Assembly: GCA_013415865.1 (NCBI GenBank)
Contig: CP058896.1
Coordinates: forward strand, 455,957-519,956
DNA: 64,000 nt
Origin: Methanomassiliicoccales archaeon
Lineage (GTDB): Archaea; Thermoplasmatota; Thermoplasmata; Methanomassiliicoccales; UBA472
Direction: 5' to 3'
The translations under genes and the position numbers were made by a program. The notes beneath the pieces are model-generated. The model did not search any database, was not told the DNA's origin, and saw only the letters and a list, made by a program, of their open reading frames with translations. The first letter of the stretch is position 1. Every line of letters begins with the position of its first letter. Of the stretch, positions 59,719-64,000 are shown in pieces.

Positions 59719-61023
59719 ATGCCCTTTTCTAAGCCCCCCGAGCCCGAGAGGGAATTGGGCATGGAGGTCTACATGACCTCGAGCAAGGGGACAGGGGGTA
59801 GGCTCAAACTGCTTCCCGAGGATTTTATCGTCGAGGAGATATCAAGACAGCTACCAAAGGTCGAGAACGGAAGGTACACGATCGCCAAGATAAGGGCGAC
59901 GAACTGGGAGATGAACCGTCTCGTAAGGCAGCTTTCTAAGAACCTAGGCATAGGGCGGGGGTCCATCGGTTTCGCAGGTACTAAGGATAAAAGGGCCGTC
60001 ACCACGCAGCTCATGTCCTTCGAGGCCCCACTGGATGCCGTAAGGGCGATGCGCGTACACCAGGTAGAGGTCCTGGAGGCCTACCGCTCCTCGAAACATC
60101 TCACCATCGGGGACCTTATCGGAAATCGCTTCGATGTAAAGGTCAGGGAGTGCACGCTCAAAGGCGACGATCTGAAAGGGGCCATCCTTGAGACCGAGGC
60201 GGAGCTCTCCGCCAACGGAGGTTTTCCGAACTTTTTCGGCGTCCAGAGGTTCGGGTCGGTGCGACCGATCACCCATCTCGTGGGAAGGAGCATAGTCAAG
60301 GGCGACCTGGAAGAGGCGGTGATGTGGTATGTCGGGCACCCCCATGACGCCGAGGACGATGAGGCCAAGGAAGCTAGGTCGCGCCTGCAAAAGGAGCGTG
60401 ACTTCAAGGCGGCGATGGGATATTTCCCGCAGAAACTGACCTTCGAAAGGACCGTGATAGGCTGGCTGGCCAAGAACCCTGATGACCATGCTGGTGCATT
60501 GCGTGTGCTTCCAAGCAACCTCCAGATGATGTTCGTGCACGCGTACCAGTCATACATGTTCAATAGGATACTGAGCGAGAGGATGCGTCGCGGCCTTCCG
60601 CTCAATGAGCCTCTTATCGGCGACGTGGTCCTTCCTGCTGACAAGGACGGCCTGCCTGACCACGACAAGCATGTGCCAGTGACCAGAGAGAATCTGGACC
60701 TTGTTGCCAAACAGGTCAAGGAGGGTAGGGCCTTTGTCTCTGGGGTCCTTTTTGGGCAGGACAGCGAGCTCGCAAAGGGAGAGATGGGCGAGATAGAGGC
60801 AAAGGTGATCGAGGACGAGGGGGTCATGCCCTCGGACTTCAAGGTCCCGCAGGTCCCTGATTGCAATTCGAGAGGGAGCAGGAGGGAGCTCCTCTGCAGA
60901 TATGAGGGGCTCAGGTCCGTTCCCTATGACGACAGCTATGAGGTCTCGTTCTCCCTAGGCAAGGGCTGCTATGCCACCGTGCTCCTGAGGGAGTTCATGA
61001 AGGCGGACATATTGGACTACTGA
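59719..61023 (+). CDS. truD: tRNA pseudouridine(13) synthase TruD
   Basis: Isomerises U13 in tRNA. The 434-residue archaeal TruD shows LKLLPEDFIVEEI, the catalytic Asp in GFAGTKDKRAVTTQ near residue 88, GGFPNFFGVQRFGS and HAYQSYMFNRIL. The ATG at 59719 lies two bases after the rpo11 stop; a GTG at 59713 overlaps that stop and is an alternative. It converges with the TPR gene. Confidence 0.94.
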   Translation: MPFSKPPEPERELGMEVYMTSSKGTGGRLKLLPEDFIVEEISRQLPKVENGRYTIAKIRATNWEMNRLVRQLSKNLGIGRGSIGFAGTKDKRAVTTQLMSFEAPLDAVRAMRVHQVEVLEAYRSSKHLTIGDLIGNRFDVKVRECTLKGDDLKGAILETEAELSANGGFPNFFGVQRFGSVRPITHLVGRSIVKGDLEEAVMWYVGHPHDAEDDEAKEARSRLQKERDFKAAMGYFPQKLTFERTVIGWLAKNPDDHAGALRVLPSNLQMMFVHAYQSYMFNRILSERMRRGLPLNEPLIGDVVLPADKDGLPDHDKHVPVTRENLDLVAKQVKEGRAFVSGVLFGQDSELAKGEMGEIEAKVIEDEGVMPSDFKVPQVPDCNSRGSRRELLCRYEGLRSVPYDDSYEVSFSLGKGCYATVLLREFMKADILDY

Positions 61024-61024
61024 C

Positions 61025-64000
61025 CTAGAGCCTTGTCCAATCCCTTTCTTTCGGTCCTTCATCCTGCTCCTCGGCCTCTTCGGCCCCTTCCGCTCCCTCT
61101 TCGACAGGCTGCCTTTCTTCCACATCGACCTTCTCCAGCTCGAGCTCGTCGACGGCGAGGTCGGTCTGCCGGCCGCCCTTTGAACCTTTTGCATCCTGAT
61201 CCAGGTGCTTCACACGGATGGGCGTCTGGCATCTGGGGCAGAGTCCGCTTGCTATGCAGGACCTGCAAAGCAACGAGCCACATTCAGGGCAAGAGCCAGC
61301 GGCAGTCTCTCCATGGAAAAGGCATTTACGGGACCTGATCGAGCCCGTCCTCTTCTCTCCTTTATCACTGCCGTAGAAGGTGGAATAAAGCTCTTTCTCC
61401 GCCGCCCCGAAGAGCAAGGGGCCCCCTTCCGGGCCCCTCCTCCGCGGTTCGGGGATGGGCTCCTGTTCAGGAACGTTAGGCGGAAGAAAGACCGCATCGG
61501 TACCAACGGTCTGGGGGGGCTCCTCCATCTCGGGCTCAGGCATTGGGGGCGGGGCGACCTCCGCCCGTGCTAACGCGCGCGATGACCTGGAAGGGGCCTT
61601 TCTCTTGGTCTTTGCAATTGTCTTTGGGGCCGTTATCTTTGGTGACGCCCGCTTCCTCGTCCTTGGCGATGGTACGATGTCCTCGGAGATCGCCCGGAAG
61701 GCCTTCATGGCGACCTTCAGCCTCCTGGCCTTATAGATCCCTATGCCGAACGTCTCCATCAGCCCTATGACGCTCCTTCTGTCCTCTGAGAGATCGAGGG
61801 CCGTTCTCAGCAGCTGCTGGACATCCTCATCTGGCATGGTCCCGCTGAGGTCCATGGCGTTGACCGTCTCTATATATCCCAACACCTTCTTGGCATCAGA
61901 GATCTCAAGATGTGGCAGAGCCGCGATCACGTCCGCCAGCCTGAGCCCGTAGGTCGCCACGGTGGGGTTCCGATAGGCCATCAGGAGGACGGTCCGCGAT
62001 GCGTCCTCGTACCAGTCCATCTCTTCCCTGCTCATCGAGGTGACATCGACCTTTTCCTTCTCATCGATGAGGCTGGACACCTCATCCAGGAATTCATATG
62101 GGATGTTGCATATGCGGAACATGTCCTCCTTGGAAAGCCTTCTTCCCATACGGTTCTCCATGGAAAGCACTTGTGCAGCATACTCCTTCACCTGCCTTTG
62201 GTGGAGATCGCGCTGAACCATCTCCAGCCCTTCTGCCGCCGAGGACATCGCCGGGTCAAGTTCCAACGCCTTCTCGAAGGCCCGCTGGGCAGCCTCGCTC
62301 TTTCCCATCCTGAGCAAGGCCATCCCCTTCCCGTTCCAGGCGATCGCATCGGAGATGTCCAGGCCCAGGACGGCATCGTAGGACCTGAGCACCTCCTCAT
62401 CCTTGCCTAGTCCCTCCGCGATCGCCGCACGCTCCATCCAGACCCTTTTAGATGATGGGTCCAGGACAGAGGCCCTGTCTATCGCGGCAAAGGCGTTGTC
62501 CAAATACTGTTGCTTCTCCTCTATCAATGCCAGGCGTTCCCAGGCCAAAGCATCGTTGGGCGCCACCACCGTCGCCCTCATGTAGGTCTCCCGGGCCTCC
62601 TCGACCCGGCCCATCGCCTCCAGCGCCTTCCCCTTGGACCGCAGCAGGGGACCGTCCTCGGCACCTAGGTCGATCGCGGTGTTGTAGGCCTGTACGGCCT
62701 TTGGCATCTCCCCCAGTCTGAGGTGCGCATTGCCCTTGAACTTCCATGCCTCCGCATGCGTCCGGTCGACCGAGATCGCCTGCTCGAAGGCATCGACGGC
62801 CTCCTGCATCCTGTTCAGGGATGCCAGCGCCCTTCCCATGTCCGTGTGGAACCTTGGGTTGGCAGGGTTCGACCTCACGCATCTTTCGAAGCAATCGAGG
62901 GCCTCCTCGAACCTCTGCATGTGCAGCAGCGTCCTTCCCTTGTTGTCGAGGATCATCATGTCCGAATCGTCCAGTCTCCACGCCTCGTCAAAGGCGGCCA
63001 ATGCATCTTCCATCCTGCCGATCGAGGTCAAAAGTATGCCGTTGCGGACGTGCAAGGCCTTGTCTGCAGGGTCCATCTCGATGGCCTTGTTCAAGACCTC
63101 GGCGGCGGCCTGGGCCTGTCCCAAGGCCTCCAAAGCGTTCACCTTGTCGATGAGCGCTGACCTGTTGCCAGGGTCGACGGCAAGTATGTCATCGCAGATC
63201 GCAAGGACCTTCTCCTGTTCATCCATCGCGATTAGGGCCATCTTCTTCAGCTCAAGTATCTTGACCTCGTTCGGGGAGGCCACAAGAGCCTGATTGAAGG
63301 ACGCGATCGCCTTCTTGTACTGCTCCAGACGATAATATGCCACCCCCTGGTCGACATAAGCGTCCACGTTCTTGGGGTCCAGACGGGATATCCGGTCGCA
63401 TACCTTTATGACCTCGTCAAGCCGTGCCAGCTCTATAAGGGACCGTTTCTTTCCCTCCAGGACGTCCAGGTCCTTGTGGTACATCTCAAGGGCCCGGTCG
63501 AAGGACCTCACCGCCTCCTCGTGCATGCCCATCTTCGCAAGGGCATGGCCCCTACGGACCATGGCGAAACGCATTCTCTTATCAAGGTTCAGGGCATAAT
63601 CATAGCATGTCAGGGCCTCGCTGTAACGGTCGAGCCATTCCAATGTTATGCCTTTGCTGATCCAGATGTTCTTGTCCCGGGGGTCCAGTTCCAGGGCGAC
63701 ATCATAGGCCAAGGCCGCCTCCTCATATCGCTTGGCCGCCTCAAGGGCCAGGCCGGTCGAGTAGGCGATGGACTTGTCCCTGGGACTTACCTCCCTTGCC
63801 TTCATGTAGGCGTCCACCGCCTCATTATAACGTTTAAGTGCGAACAGGCTGTCCCCCTGGACCCTCCAGAAAAGGACGTCGTCCGGGAATAGCTGGGCGG
63901 CATAGCTCGCGGTCTCCAACGACTCATCATATTTCTCCAGCTGGAAAAGGACCATGCTGGCATCTTTTAGGACGATGTGGTCCTGGGGGTGGATCCTCAG
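61025..64000 (-). CDS. Large TPR protein with zinc ribbon, 5' end beyond window
   Basis: At least 991 residues; the frame stays open to the right edge with TPR-like sequence, so the start is outside. Around 18 or more tetratricopeptide repeats (for example LDPRDKNIWISKGITLEWLD, NPANPRFHTDMGRALASLNR) fill the N-terminal two thirds. A helical region follows, then a basic Pro/Lys-rich linker (KRASPKITAPKTIAKTKRK), a B-box-like zinc region with CPECGSLLCRSC and CPRC, and an acidic Glu-rich tail. This suggests a cytosolic scaffold; no enzymatic domain is seen. Confidence 0.82.
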   Translation of the reverse strand: MRIHPQDHIVLKDASMVLFQLEKYDESLETASYAAQLFPDDVLFWRVQGDSLFALKRYNEAVDAYMKAREVSPRDKSIAYSTGLALEAAKRYEEAALAYDVALELDPRDKNIWISKGITLEWLDRYSEALTCYDYALNLDKRMRFAMVRRGHALAKMGMHEEAVRSFDRALEMYHKDLDVLEGKKRSLIELARLDEVIKVCDRISRLDPKNVDAYVDQGVAYYRLEQYKKAIASFNQALVASPNEVKILELKKMALIAMDEQEKVLAICDDILAVDPGNRSALIDKVNALEALGQAQAAAEVLNKAIEMDPADKALHVRNGILLTSIGRMEDALAAFDEAWRLDDSDMMILDNKGRTLLHMQRFEEALDCFERCVRSNPANPRFHTDMGRALASLNRMQEAVDAFEQAISVDRTHAEAWKFKGNAHLRLGEMPKAVQAYNTAIDLGAEDGPLLRSKGKALEAMGRVEEARETYMRATVVAPNDALAWERLALIEEKQQYLDNAFAAIDRASVLDPSSKRVWMERAAIAEGLGKDEEVLRSYDAVLGLDISDAIAWNGKGMALLRMGKSEAAQRAFEKALELDPAMSSAAEGLEMVQRDLHQRQVKEYAAQVLSMENRMGRRLSKEDMFRICNIPYEFLDEVSSLIDEKEKVDVTSMSREEMDWYEDASRTVLLMAYRNPTVATYGLRLADVIAALPHLEISDAKKVLGYIETVNAMDLSGTMPDEDVQQLLRTALDLSEDRRSVIGLMETFGIGIYKARRLKVAMKAFRAISEDIVPSPRTRKRASPKITAPKTIAKTKRKAPSRSSRALARAEVAPPPMPEPEMEEPPQTVGTDAVFLPPNVPEQEPIPEPRRRGPEGGPLLFGAAEKELYSTFYGSDKGEKRTGSIRSRKCLFHGETAAGSCPECGSLLCRSCIASGLCPRCQTPIRVKHLDQDAKGSKGGRQTDLAVDELELEKVDVEERQPVEEGAEGAEEAEEQDEGPKERDWTRL

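Overview
The window is a piece of an archaeal chromosome of moderate GC content. The evidence is an archaeal information-processing set (RNA polymerase subunit Rpo11, diphthine synthase DphB, Trm5-type tRNA methyltransferase, archaeal TruD, HerA/Mre11/Rad50, Hef helicase, ATP-dependent DNA ligase), the archaeal nucleotidyltransferase CobY, and TATA boxes about 26 bp upstream of many start codons, often implying leaderless mRNAs. The homocysteine module, HypF, a corrinoid salvage cluster, a cobalt ECF transporter and a MEDS-PAS sensor point to an anaerobic euryarchaeon that depends on corrinoids and nickel-iron hydrogenase. A methanogen-like Thermoplasmatota lineage (for example Methanomassiliicoccales) is my best guess; this is inference, since no marker gene here settles it.

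Layout. 1-12.3 kb: amino-acid biosynthesis on the + strand. It holds the 3' part of tyrA, asd, a three-gene homocysteine module (DUF39 sulfurtransferase, NIL-ferredoxin, COG2122/UPF0280), then hisG-C-H-A-B-F-IE, a PHP phosphatase, lysC and pheA, mostly joined by 4-nt ATGA overlaps. 12.4-15 kb: two flavin-reductase paralogs, MTA phosphorylase, an orphan GcvH. 15.3-18.6 kb: hypF and a divergent ApgM-like phosphomutase. 18.6-27.3 kb: a corrinoid import and salvage cluster, cobT on + facing the long - strand operon btuF-btuC-btuD-cobD-cbiB-cbiS-cobS-cobY. The two transcription units share a 17-bp palindrome, TTGGAT-N5-ATCCAA, at the predicted transcription start.

27.4-33.2 kb: MEDS-PAS sensor, a dCTP deaminase/dUTPase family protein, trm5 and dphB with overlapping divergent start codons, and an RHH regulator next to a non-canonical FtsZ. 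33.2-41.3 kb: a DNA-repair operon herA, CPA2 antiporter, mre11, rad50, DNA methyltransferase. 41.3-51 kb: parvulin, an ADP-forming acyl-CoA synthetase with a BioD/DRTGG partner, a YhaM-like exonuclease, a SprT-like metalloprotease, a DHH phosphoesterase and an APC-USP transporter. 51-54.4 kb: fur-cbiMN-cbiQ-cbiO, a cobalt/nickel ECF transporter operon headed by its own Fur-family regulator with a near-consensus Fur box. 54.4-64 kb: small envelope, GNAT and A-type Fe-S proteins, then hef, DNA ligase, rpo11, truD and a large TPR protein running off the right edge.

The most unusual signals are (i) three genes inside operons whose conserved N-termini can be reached only from non-standard start codons (hisF CTG; cobS and rad50 ATA, each overlapping the preceding stop as ATAG or ATAA where ATGA would be expected), and (ii) two apparent metal/cofactor regulons visible as palindromes on core promoters (B12 salvage; cobalt/nickel uptake). 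No tRNA, rRNA, CRISPR array or insertion sequence was recognised.
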